A stretch of DNA of 9,405 bases. Source: Solimonas sp041612095 (GTDB lineage: Bacteria > Pseudomonadota > Gammaproteobacteria > Nevskiales > Nevskiaceae). The DNA lies in assembly GCA_041612095.1 (NCBI GenBank), contig JBFJJW010000128.1, positions 1 through 9,405 of the forward strand, in the 5' to 3' direction. This document shows positions 1-5,505 of this stretch, piece by piece (the stretch's first letter is position 1; each line of letters opens with the position of its first letter). Both the position numbers and the translations under genes were made by a program. The notes under the pieces are model-generated. The model searched no databases and was not told where the DNA came from. It worked only from the letters and a program-made list of their open reading frames with translations.

Positions 1-109
1 CCGGCGCAACCTCCTCCTGCCCGGCTGCTGCAGCAGGGGTTGCGCCACGCTCACGCCAGACCTCGAGGCCGAGCCGTTTCAGATATCGCCGCCGACGTAA
101 GGCATCCAT
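1..109 (-). CDS. N-terminal fragment of an unidentified protein, cut by the left window edge
   Basis: An ATG at 109 opens a reading frame that stays open to the window edge, giving 36 residues: a basic start (MDALRRRRYLKRLG), then LEVWRER and an Ala/Gly/Glu-rich stretch. The gene lies 39 nt downstream of the leuA stop on the same strand. There is no Shine-Dalgarno sequence before the ATG, but a -10-like TACAAT ends 6 nt upstream, so the message could be leaderless. The pattern Y-L-x2-L-G-(I/L)-x-V-W-x2-R recalls the N-termini of some proteobacterial uracil-DNA glycosylase-family proteins. That is a recollection from a very short stretch and is not an assignment. It could also be a chance open frame, though the absence of stops and the plausible start favour a real gene. 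Confidence 0.45.
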   Translation of the reverse strand, partial: MDALRRRRYLKRLGLEVWRERGATPAAAAGQEEVAP

Positions 110-115
110 ACCGGG

Positions 116-144
116 ATTGTAGACGCCTGCGGCCTGCGTCCGAA
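116..144 (-). promoter_or_regulatory. Candidate promoter for the left-edge gene, possibly leaderless
   Basis: Reading the minus strand, TTCGGA (139-144, 3/6 match to TTGACA), a 17-nt spacer and TACAAT (116-121, 5/6 match to TATAAT) precede the ATG at 109. Only six bases (CCCGGT) separate the -10 box from the ATG, so the expected transcription start falls on or next to the A of the start codon. The -35 box is poor and the assignment rests mainly on the -10 box and the spacing. Confidence 0.33.
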
Positions 145-148
145 CGGC

Positions 149-1846
149 TCAGGCCACCTTTTGGGCGAGGCCGCGTTGATTCAGCTCGCGATTGACTCCG
201 GAAAGAATCGCCTTCAGCGACGCCGTCACGATATTGGAATCGCGCCCCACCCCAAACAAGGACTTTCCACTACCCAGCTTGAGCTCGATATAGGTCACCG
301 CTGCCGCATCCGCTCCGGCGCCTATCGCATGCTCGTGGTAGTCCAGCACCGTGATCGCCTCGCCGACCACGGTTGACAGCCCGGCAATGAAGGCGTCGAT
401 GGGACCATTGCCCTTGCCGCCCAGCTTCTGCGGGCGCCCGTGCACGCTGATCTCGGTTTTCAGATCAACCTGATTGCGGGTCGAATCCTCGACCAGATGA
501 TGCGCCACGTAGGCATAGGGCTGTGGCACCGCGAGATACGCCTGCTCAAACAGCGCGCCGATATCAGCAGCACTCATCTCCTTGCCGCTTTGGTCCATGG
601 CTTCCTGCACGATCTGGCTGAACTCGATCTGCAGGCGTCGCGGCAGAACAAAGCCGTACTCGGTCTCAAGCAGATAGGAGATGCCGCCCTTTCCCGACTG
701 GGAATTGACGCGGATCACGGCCTCGTAGCTGCGGCCCAGATCGATGGGGTCGATCGGCAGATAGGGCATTTCCCAGATATCGCCGTCCTTGCGCGCAGCA
801 AACGCCTTCTTGATGGCGTCCTGATGGGAGCCGGAGAAAGAAGTGAAAACCAGATCGCCAACATATGGGTGGCGCGGATGCACCGGCAACTGGTTGCAGT
901 ACTCCACGCAGTGGCGCACTTCATCAATGCTGGAAAAATCCAGACCTGGATCCACGCCCTGTGTGTAGAGGTTCAGGGCAATGTTGACGATATCGACGTT
1001 GCCGGTACGCTCGCCGTTGCCGAACAGACAGCCCTCAACCCTGTCGGCACCGGCCATCAGCGCAAACTCGCCGGCTGCAGTGCCGGTGCCGCGGTCGTTG
1101 TGCGGGTGCACCGAGAGGATGATGGCGTCGCGTCGCGCGACATTGCGATGCATCCACTCGATCATGTCGGCGAAGATGTTCGGCGTCGAGTGCTCGACTG
1201 TCGATGGCAGATTGATGATGACCGGCTTCTCGGCCGTAGCACCGATTGCATCCACCACCGCATCGACCACTCGCTTTGAGAAGTCCAACTCCGTACCGGA
1301 GAACATCTCTGGCGAGTACTCGAAACGCCAGTCGGTCTCCGGGCGCTCATCTGCAAGCTGCCGCACCAGGCGCGCGTGCGCCACGGCCAGTTCATTGAGC
1401 ACCTGATCCTGGCTCATGTCGAACACCACGCGGCGCATGACCGGTGCCGTTGCGTTGTAGTAGTGGACGATGGCGCGCTTGGCTCCCTTGAGTGCCTCAA
1501 AGGTGCGACGGATCAGGGGCTCGCGCGCAGGCGTCAGCACCTGAATCCAGACATCATCGGGAATCAGGTTCTCTTCAATCAGGTAACGCAGAAAGTCGAA
1601 TTCCGTCTGCGAGGCGCTGGGGAAGCCAATCTCGATCTCCTTGAAGCCGATCTTGATCAGCTGCTCGAACATGCGCAGCTTGCGCTCCCGATTCATCGGT
1701 TCGATCAGCGCCTGATTGCCATCGCGCAAGTCAGTGGACAGCCAGATCGGTGCCTTGCCGAGGACCGCATCAGGCCAACTGCGGTCGCGCAGATGCACGG
1801 GCGCGAAGGGACGGTACTTCTGGGTAGGGTTCTTCAACATGGCCAT
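149..1846 (-). CDS. leuA: 2-isopropylmalate synthase, LeuA type 2
   Basis: LeuA condenses acetyl-CoA with 2-oxoisovalerate to give 2-isopropylmalate, the first committed and leucine-inhibited step of leucine synthesis, in the cytoplasm. The protein is 565 residues, the usual size of the longer LeuA2 form (E. coli LeuA is about 523). It opens with NPTQKYRPF, followed by the TDLRDGNQAL metal-site motif (38-47, Asp42), the SVHPHND motif (His247 and His249 as metal ligands) and GNGERTGN (276-283, Asn283). After the TIM barrel, the region from about 440 to 560, with GGKGNGPIDA, is the C-terminal allosteric domain that binds leucine. The start at 1846 is chosen because GAGGAG (1854-1859) lies 7 nt upstream. 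An in-frame ATG at 1840 would be 13 nt away, and the frame also extends to 1885 without an obvious ribosome site. It sits downstream of pssA behind a Leu-rich leader. Confidence 0.96.
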   Translation of the reverse strand: MAMLKNPTQKYRPFAPVHLRDRSWPDAVLGKAPIWLSTDLRDGNQALIEPMNRERKLRMFEQLIKIGFKEIEIGFPSASQTEFDFLRYLIEENLIPDDVWIQVLTPAREPLIRRTFEALKGAKRAIVHYYNATAPVMRRVVFDMSQDQVLNELAVAHARLVRQLADERPETDWRFEYSPEMFSGTELDFSKRVVDAVVDAIGATAEKPVIINLPSTVEHSTPNIFADMIEWMHRNVARRDAIILSVHPHNDRGTGTAAGEFALMAGADRVEGCLFGNGERTGNVDIVNIALNLYTQGVDPGLDFSSIDEVRHCVEYCNQLPVHPRHPYVGDLVFTSFSGSHQDAIKKAFAARKDGDIWEMPYLPIDPIDLGRSYEAVIRVNSQSGKGGISYLLETEYGFVLPRRLQIEFSQIVQEAMDQSGKEMSAADIGALFEQAYLAVPQPYAYVAHHLVEDSTRNQVDLKTEISVHGRPQKLGGKGNGPIDAFIAGLSTVVGEAITVLDYHEHAIGAGADAAAVTYIELKLGSGKSLFGVGRDSNIVTASLKAILSGVNRELNQRGLAQKVA

Positions 1847-1874
1847 GGCGGGGCTCCTCGCCGGTTCAGCCGCC
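1847..1874 (-). promoter_or_regulatory. leuA ribosome-binding site with a possible sequestering hairpin
   Basis: The leuA Shine-Dalgarno GAGGAG occupies 1854-1859 of the minus strand. The transcript segment GGCGGCU (1874-1868) can pair with AG-CC-CCGCC (1855-1847), leaving a two-base bulge. This would place most of the Shine-Dalgarno in the loop and the last pairs right against the AUG. Such a fold would limit leuA translation unless an upstream structure competes. The pairing is visible in the sequence; a regulatory role is inferred. Confidence 0.35.
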
Positions 1875-1978
1875 TGCGGACGCAATGCCGCAGCATGCAG
1901 CGGGTGGTTTCATTCGGGGCTTGGTATGCACGGTTTCGGCCCCGTGCGGGCGCGGCTGATGGTCTGCCTTACGGCAGA
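1874..1978 (-). promoter_or_regulatory. Candidate leucine attenuator / structured leuA leader RNA
   Basis: Three short perfect hairpins follow the Leu codons of the leader ORF in the minus-strand transcript. The first is TCTGCC-GTAA-GGCAGA (1978-1963), which holds the leader stop codon in its tetraloop. The second is GCACGG-8 nt-CCGTGC (1947-1928). The third is CTGCGG-8 nt-CCGCAG (1893-1874). CGGGGC in the second hairpin (1944-1939) is also complementary to GCCCCG at 1920-1915 and to GCCCCG at 1854-1849, which overlaps the end of the leuA Shine-Dalgarno and its spacer. Alternative folds are therefore possible. No run of U follows any stem, so a classical intrinsic terminator is not visible; control could act on translation of leuA or through Rho. 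Confidence 0.45.
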
Positions 1979-2067
1979 AGCAAGAGACCGGCTAGAAGCG
2001 CAACCGACGGCCGGCCACGGCAGGACGCCGCAGACACTGAAGCAAATTGGCCGTTGCTGAAACACAT
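1969..2067 (-). CDS. leuL: Putative leu leader peptide (attenuator peptide)
   Basis: This small frame encodes 32 residues and ends VALLAGLLLLP-stop. Six of its last ten codons are Leu: CTT, CTA, CTC, TTG, CTT and CTG. A Leu-rich tail on a short ORF directly upstream of leuA, followed at once by hairpins, is the hallmark of ribosome-mediated attenuation, where ribosomes stall when charged leucyl-tRNA is scarce. The stop codon lies in the loop of the first hairpin. The ATG at 2067 is preferred over the in-frame ATG at 2076 because the latter overlaps the -10 box of the candidate promoter. With transcription starting near 2068, the ATG at 2067 would be nearly leaderless, which fits the lack of a Shine-Dalgarno. 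The frame continues further upstream inside pssA in another register, so the length is inferred. The peptide probably has no function beyond being translated. Confidence 0.6.
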   Translation of the reverse strand: MCFSNGQFASVSAASCRGRPSVALLAGLLLLP

Positions 2068-2074
2068 GAGCCGC

Positions 2075-2103
2075 ATTATGCCCCTGCCCGAACGCCAAGA
2101 CAA
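2075..2103 (-). promoter_or_regulatory. Candidate promoter for the leu leader and leuA
   Basis: On the minus strand TTGTCT (2098-2103, 4/6 to TTGACA), exactly 17 nt, and CATAAT (2075-2080, 5/6 to TATAAT) sit immediately after the pssA stop. The predicted transcription start is about 2068, just before the ATG of the Leu-rich leader. The position, between pssA and the leader ORF, is where a leuA-specific promoter would be expected if leuA is not solely read from pssA. Confidence 0.5.
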
Positions 2104-2108
2104 CGCCG

Positions 2109-2906
2109 TTAGGCGGGTCGCGCCGGCCGGAAACGCCTCCACAGCACAGCCACCGGCCCCGACAGCGCGTAACCGAAGAACACCAGGAACAGAATCCGCG
2201 GCGGGTCGATCATCACCAGCGCGAATATTCCGACAACGGCGGCAAACGGCAGGAATCGGGTGCGCTCGGTCAGATTCAGCTTCTTGAAACTGTTGTAGCG
2301 AAAATTGGAGACCATCGACACCGCGGTCAGCAACGTCAGCGGCGCGGCCAGCCATAGCACGTCACGTCCGGTAAACGGCACTCGCCCCGAAATCCATGAA
2401 AACAGCGAATGGCTGCTGTCCACGCAGCTCCACACAAAGAACGCGATGACCGCGGCGGCAGCGGGGCTGGGCACACCGTAGAAATCCTTGTTGGAGCTGG
2501 CAATGGCCGACAGCACATTGAAACGCGCAAGCCGCAAGGCGGCGCAGGCCGTATAGGTAAACGCAATCACCCAGCCCAGCTTGCCGCCCAGCCACTGATA
2601 GTCGCCCAGATAGCGCAGCGAGAACGCATAGATGACGATAGCCGGTGCCACCCCGAATGCGACCATGTCGCACAGGGAGTCGTACTCCTTGCCGAAATCG
2701 CTCTGGGTGTTGGTCAATCGGGCAATCCGCCCATCCAGACCATCTGCGAACATGGCCACCATGATGCCGATGGCTGCGGCCTCGAAGCGACCGGACATCG
2801 CCATGACGATGGCGTAGAACCCGCCAAACAGCGTGCCGGTAGTGAACAGATTGGGCAACCAATAGATGCCCCTGCGACGCTGCGTGACCGTGGTATCCGG
2901 GTCCAT
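2109..2906 (-). CDS. pssA: CDP-diacylglycerol-serine O-phosphatidyltransferase (phosphatidylserine synthase)
   Basis: PssA transfers serine onto CDP-diacylglycerol in the inner membrane to make phosphatidylserine, the precursor of phosphatidylethanolamine. The protein carries the complete CDP-alcohol phosphatidyltransferase signature D-x2-D-G-x2-A-R-x8-G-x3-D-x3-D at residues 55-80, with Asp55, Asp58, Asp76 and Asp80 as the metal and catalytic aspartates. Several hydrophobic segments (about 24-37, 43-54, 83-97, 112-125, 148-161, 187-199 and 220-250) support an integral membrane protein. It is the membrane type, unrelated to the phospholipase D-like PssA of E. coli. The ATG at 2906 gives 265 residues and has AAGGA 9 nt upstream. 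An ATG at 2915 is directly abutted by the same AAGGA and is less likely. It starts 53 nt after the ispD stop, so it may share the upstream transcript. Confidence 0.94.
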   Translation of the reverse strand: MDPDTTVTQRRRGIYWLPNLFTTGTLFGGFYAIVMAMSGRFEAAAIGIMVAMFADGLDGRIARLTNTQSDFGKEYDSLCDMVAFGVAPAIVIYAFSLRYLGDYQWLGGKLGWVIAFTYTACAALRLARFNVLSAIASSNKDFYGVPSPAAAAVIAFFVWSCVDSSHSLFSWISGRVPFTGRDVLWLAAPLTLLTAVSMVSNFRYNSFKKLNLTERTRFLPFAAVVGIFALVMIDPPRILFLVFFGYALSGPVAVLWRRFRPARPA

Positions 2907-2959
2907 GCCTGTCATTCCTTGGAAATTCGGTGGATGTTACGCCCGACGAGCGCCTGGGG

Positions 2960-3682
2960 TTAGTGCTGCGTCAGCCAGAATTCCGCCAGACGCAGATCCT
3001 CCGGGTAAGTGACCTTGATGTTGGACTCGCGCCCACGCACCAGGCGCGGCTTGTAGCCCGCGCGCTCCATGGCGCTGGCCTCGTCGGTCACCTCCAATCC
3101 TCTCTCGGCACTATCTGCCAGCGCATCGCGCAACAGGTCGAGACGGAACAGCTGCGGGGTCTGCGCGCGCCAGTAGAACGCTCGATCCACCGTTTCTGCC
3201 ACCTTGTTCTGCTTGGCGCGCTTCAGCGTATCGGTCATGGGCAGCGCCAGTATGCCGCCGTGCTGGTCGTCGGCGTCCTCACACAGGCGCTCGATGTCGC
3301 CGGTCTGCAGGCACGGGCGCGCCGCGTCATGAACCAGCACATAGACCTCCTTGAAACCGCCGGTGCGATCCGCAACCACGTCAAGACCGGCGCGCACGGA
3401 GTCGGCACGAGCCGCACCTCCCACCGTCACGATGATCCTCGGATGCCGGGCAATGGCCAAGCGCGCAAACTCGGCGTCATTTCGCGCCAGCACCAACACC
3501 ACGCCGTCGATCCACTCGGTTTGCAGAAACGGCGCGACGCTCCATTCCAGCAGCGCGCGCTCCCGCAGCTGCAGATACTGCTTGGGCCGACCGGATCCCA
3601 TGCGCGTCCCGCCACCGGCGGCCGGAATTACGGCCCAGTATCGCGGGATATTGCGCGCGCCATTGCGCGTATCGGACGGCAC
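2960..3682 (-). CDS. ispD: 2-C-methyl-D-erythritol 4-phosphate cytidylyltransferase
   Basis: IspD couples CTP with methylerythritol phosphate to form CDP-methylerythritol, the third step of the non-mevalonate isoprenoid pathway. The 240-residue protein has the nucleotide-binding loop AAGGGTRMGSGRPKQY (21-36, with Arg27 and Lys34), VHDAARP (117-123), RAQTPQLF (172-179), TDEASAME (199-206) and NIKVTYPEDL (221-230), all in family order. The only in-frame start after the ftsB stop is GTG at 3682, 13 nt downstream of that stop and without a clear Shine-Dalgarno, so translation may be coupled to ftsB. The first 13 residues form a short extension before the first beta strand. The usual partner ispF does not follow; pssA does. 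Confidence 0.96.
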   Translation of the reverse strand: MPSDTRNGARNIPRYWAVIPAAGGGTRMGSGRPKQYLQLRERALLEWSVAPFLQTEWIDGVVLVLARNDAEFARLAIARHPRIIVTVGGAARADSVRAGLDVVADRTGGFKEVYVLVHDAARPCLQTGDIERLCEDADDQHGGILALPMTDTLKRAKQNKVAETVDRAFYWRAQTPQLFRLDLLRDALADSAERGLEVTDEASAMERAGYKPRLVRGRESNIKVTYPEDLRLAEFWLTQH

Positions 3683-3695
3683 GCGTTGCGTGGGA

Positions 3696-3974
3696 TCAGG
3701 GTTGTACGACCAGATAGAAGGTCTCGCCTTCCTTGATCATGCCCAGCGTCGTGCGCGCCCGGCCCTCGGTCGCCGCAACACCGGACTTGAGATCGGTGAC
3801 CTCGGCGTCCAGTGCTGCGTTGCGCGCGATCAAGCGAAGGTTGTCTTCCTGCAGCTGCTGCGATTCGGCCTTCAGTCTTGCTGTATGGGAGATGCCGCCG
3901 TCAGCGATCCACAGCCGCCACTGCAGAACCAGCAGCAGCGCGCCGAGCACCCCTAGAGCGGTTCGACTCCCCAT
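3696..3974 (-). CDS. ftsB: Cell division protein FtsB
   Basis: FtsB is a small bitopic membrane protein that joins FtsQ and FtsL in the divisome and helps activate septal peptidoglycan synthesis. The 92-residue product has a short cytoplasmic N-terminus, one membrane segment (about 5-20, LGVLGALLLVLQW), a coiled-coil region (about 32-66, rich in Leu, Gln, Glu and Ala at heptad spacing) and the typical C-terminal motif EGRARTTLGMIKEGETFY. Length and placement between eno and ispD match the gammaproteobacterial arrangement. The ATG at 3974 is 9 nt after the eno stop; a TTG two codons earlier (3980) is possible. No strong ribosome site is visible, so coupling to eno translation is likely. Confidence 0.93.
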   Translation of the reverse strand: MGSRTALGVLGALLLVLQWRLWIADGGISHTARLKAESQQLQEDNLRLIARNAALDAEVTDLKSGVAATEGRARTTLGMIKEGETFYLVVQP

Positions 3975-3983
3975 AGGCAAAGT

Positions 3984-5279
3984 TTACAGAACCACCGGAA
4001 ATGCACCAGCGCCCGGATAGCGGGCCCGCTTGCCCAGCATGCGCTCGATACGCAGCAGCTGGTTGTACTTGGCCATCCGGTCTGACCGGCACAGGGAGCC
4101 GGTCTTGATCTGGCTGGCGGAAGTGCCGACCGCGATATCGGCAATGGTCGCGTCCTCGGTTTCGCCGGAGCGATGGCTGACCACGCTCGAATAACCCGCG
4201 TCGGTTGCCATCTGAATGGCTTCGAGGGTCTCGGTCAGGGTCCCGATCTGATTGGGCTTGATCAGGATCGAATTGGCCACGCCACGAATGATGCCTTCGG
4301 CCAGGATCTTGGTGTTGGTCACAAACAGGTCGTCACCCACCAGCTGCACCTTGTTTCCGAGCTTCTCGGTCAGAATCTTCCAGCCCTTCCAATCACCTTC
4401 GGCGCAGCCGTCCTCGATGGAGATCACCGGATACTTGCTGCAGATTCCGGCGAGATAGTCGGCAAACTCCTCGCTGGTGAACGAACGTCCCTCGCCATGC
4501 AGGTGGTACTTCCCCTTCTGGTAGAACTCGCTGCTGGCCACATCGAGCCCAAGATAAATATCCTTGCCCGGCTTGTATCCGGCCTTCTCGATCGCCTGCA
4601 GCAGCACATCCAGCGCTGCCACGTTGGACGGCAGGTCGGGGGCAAATCCACCCTCGTCACCCACCGCCGTATTGAGCTTGCGCGCCTTCAGCACGGCTTT
4701 CAGCGCGTGAAATATCTCCGCACCCCAGCGCAGTGACTCCGAAAAGCTTGGGGCGCCCACGGGCAGGATCATGAACTCCTGAATGTCGACATTGTTATCG
4801 GCATGCGCGCCGCCGTTGATGACGTTCATCATCGGTACCGGCAGCGTCACGCTGGAGATGCCACCCAGATGCCGGAACAGCGGCAGGAAGTTCTCTTCTG
4901 CCGCGGCTTTTGCCGTCGCGAGGCTGACGGCGAGTATCGCGTTGGCGCCCAGCTTGGACTTGTTGTCGGTACCGTCAAGCTCGATCATGGTGCGATCGAC
5001 CAGACCCTGGTCCTGCGCATCGAGCCCCATTACCGCCCTCGCGATAGGACCCTCCGCATTGGCGACCGCCTTGAGCACACCCTTGCCCAGATAGCGCCCC
5101 TTGCCCTTCTTCGGCAGACCGTCGCGCAGTTCCACGGCCTCTCGGCTGCCCGTGGACGCGCCGGAGGGCGCAGCCGCGAGGCCGGTGGCGCCGGACTCCA
5201 GCTCGACCTCGGCTTCGACGGTCGGATTACCGCGGGAATCGATGACTTCAAGAGCGCTGATGCGAACGATGGCAGACAT
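3984..5279 (-). CDS. eno: Enolase (phosphopyruvate hydratase)
   Basis: Enolase interconverts 2-phosphoglycerate and phosphoenolpyruvate in glycolysis and gluconeogenesis; in many gammaproteobacteria it is also part of the RNA degradosome. The 431-residue protein is the standard length. It contains the mobile loop APSGASTG (37-44), GGAHADNNVDIQEF (156-169, His159), GDEGGFAP (207-214, Glu209), the metal ligands Asp246, Glu289 (SIEDG) and Asp316 (GDDLF), the signature ILIKPNQIGTLTET with catalytic Lys341, the substrate-contacting HRSGE (369-373) and Lys392. All key residues are present. The start at ATG 5279 (MSAIVRISALEVIDSRG) matches the family; the open frame upstream to 5450 is non-coding extension. 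It lies 9 nt ahead of ftsB. Its usual upstream neighbour kdsA is about 3 kb away, separated by an opposite-strand peptidase gene. Confidence 0.98.
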   Translation of the reverse strand: MSAIVRISALEVIDSRGNPTVEAEVELESGATGLAAAPSGASTGSREAVELRDGLPKKGKGRYLGKGVLKAVANAEGPIARAVMGLDAQDQGLVDRTMIELDGTDNKSKLGANAILAVSLATAKAAAEENFLPLFRHLGGISSVTLPVPMMNVINGGAHADNNVDIQEFMILPVGAPSFSESLRWGAEIFHALKAVLKARKLNTAVGDEGGFAPDLPSNVAALDVLLQAIEKAGYKPGKDIYLGLDVASSEFYQKGKYHLHGEGRSFTSEEFADYLAGICSKYPVISIEDGCAEGDWKGWKILTEKLGNKVQLVGDDLFVTNTKILAEGIIRGVANSILIKPNQIGTLTETLEAIQMATDAGYSSVVSHRSGETEDATIADIAVGTSASQIKTGSLCRSDRMAKYNQLLRIERMLGKRARYPGAGAFPVVL

Positions 5280-5323
5280 ATTTTGAGTAGATTCCCGGAT
5301 GTGATTGAATGGGTGGCTGCCGT

Positions 5324-5353
5324 ATTTTAAAGAGTAACCCGCTTCGGCGTCAC
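5324..5353 (-). promoter_or_regulatory. Candidate sigma-70 promoter of eno
   Basis: Minus-strand GTGACG (5348-5353, 4/6 to TTGACA), an 18-nt spacer and TAAAAT (5324-5329, 5/6 to TATAAT) predict a start near 5317 and a leader of about 38 nt before the eno ATG at 5279. A dedicated promoter is expected because the peptidase gene and a terminator separate eno from pyrG-kdsA. The leader has only a weak purine stretch (GGGA, about 13 nt from the ATG) as a ribosome site. Confidence 0.42.
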
Positions 5354-5452
5354 GGCAGGATGCCATAGCCGCCAACGCTTGCACGGAACTTGCTTGAAGC
5401 CCCGGGGCCGCTGCCGGGCCTGCGCGTTTCCGGCCACACCCCCCAAGCAAAG

Positions 5453-5474
5453 GCGCGGCGCCTGCAGGCCGCGC
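5453..5474 (+). other. GC-rich inverted repeat in the divergent eno/peptidase intergenic region
   Basis: GCGCGGC (5453-5459) and GCCGCGC (5468-5474) form a perfect 7-bp stem around an 8-nt loop. It lies in the 226-nt region between eno and the plus-strand peptidase, ending 22 nt before the peptidase ribosome site. No T-run follows on either strand, so it is not an intrinsic terminator. It could be part of a structured 5' leader or an operator; no convincing -35/-10 pair for the peptidase is visible in this region. Confidence 0.25.
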
Positions 5475-5505
5475 TTACGACGTATCCATAAGACCGAGGA
5501 TCATC

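Noticed and set aside
122..140. Inverted GACGC/GCGTC after the leuA stop, considered as a leuA terminator
   Set aside because: The stem is only 5 bp with a 9-nt loop and no T-run follows; it falls in the spacer of the candidate downstream promoter.
440..1279. Long plus-strand open frame (279 codons) opposite leuA
   Set aside because: It is antisense to a well-conserved gene, its translation shows no recognisable motif, and GC-rich DNA commonly leaves such frames open.
1928..1947. GCACGG/CCGTGC hairpin considered as the intrinsic terminator of the leu attenuator
   Set aside because: It is followed by ATACCAAGCC rather than a T-run, so it was kept only as part of a possible leader structure.
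1376..2287. Plus-strand open frame of 303 codons spanning the leuA 5' end, the leader region and the pssA 3' end
   Set aside because: It runs antisense to two clear genes and to the leader, with low-complexity Arg/Ala/Pro composition and no family resemblance.
5280..5450. N-terminal extension of enolase up to 5450
   Set aside because: The family start is MSAIVRISALEVIDSRG at 5279; the extension contains the candidate eno promoter and has no enolase similarity.
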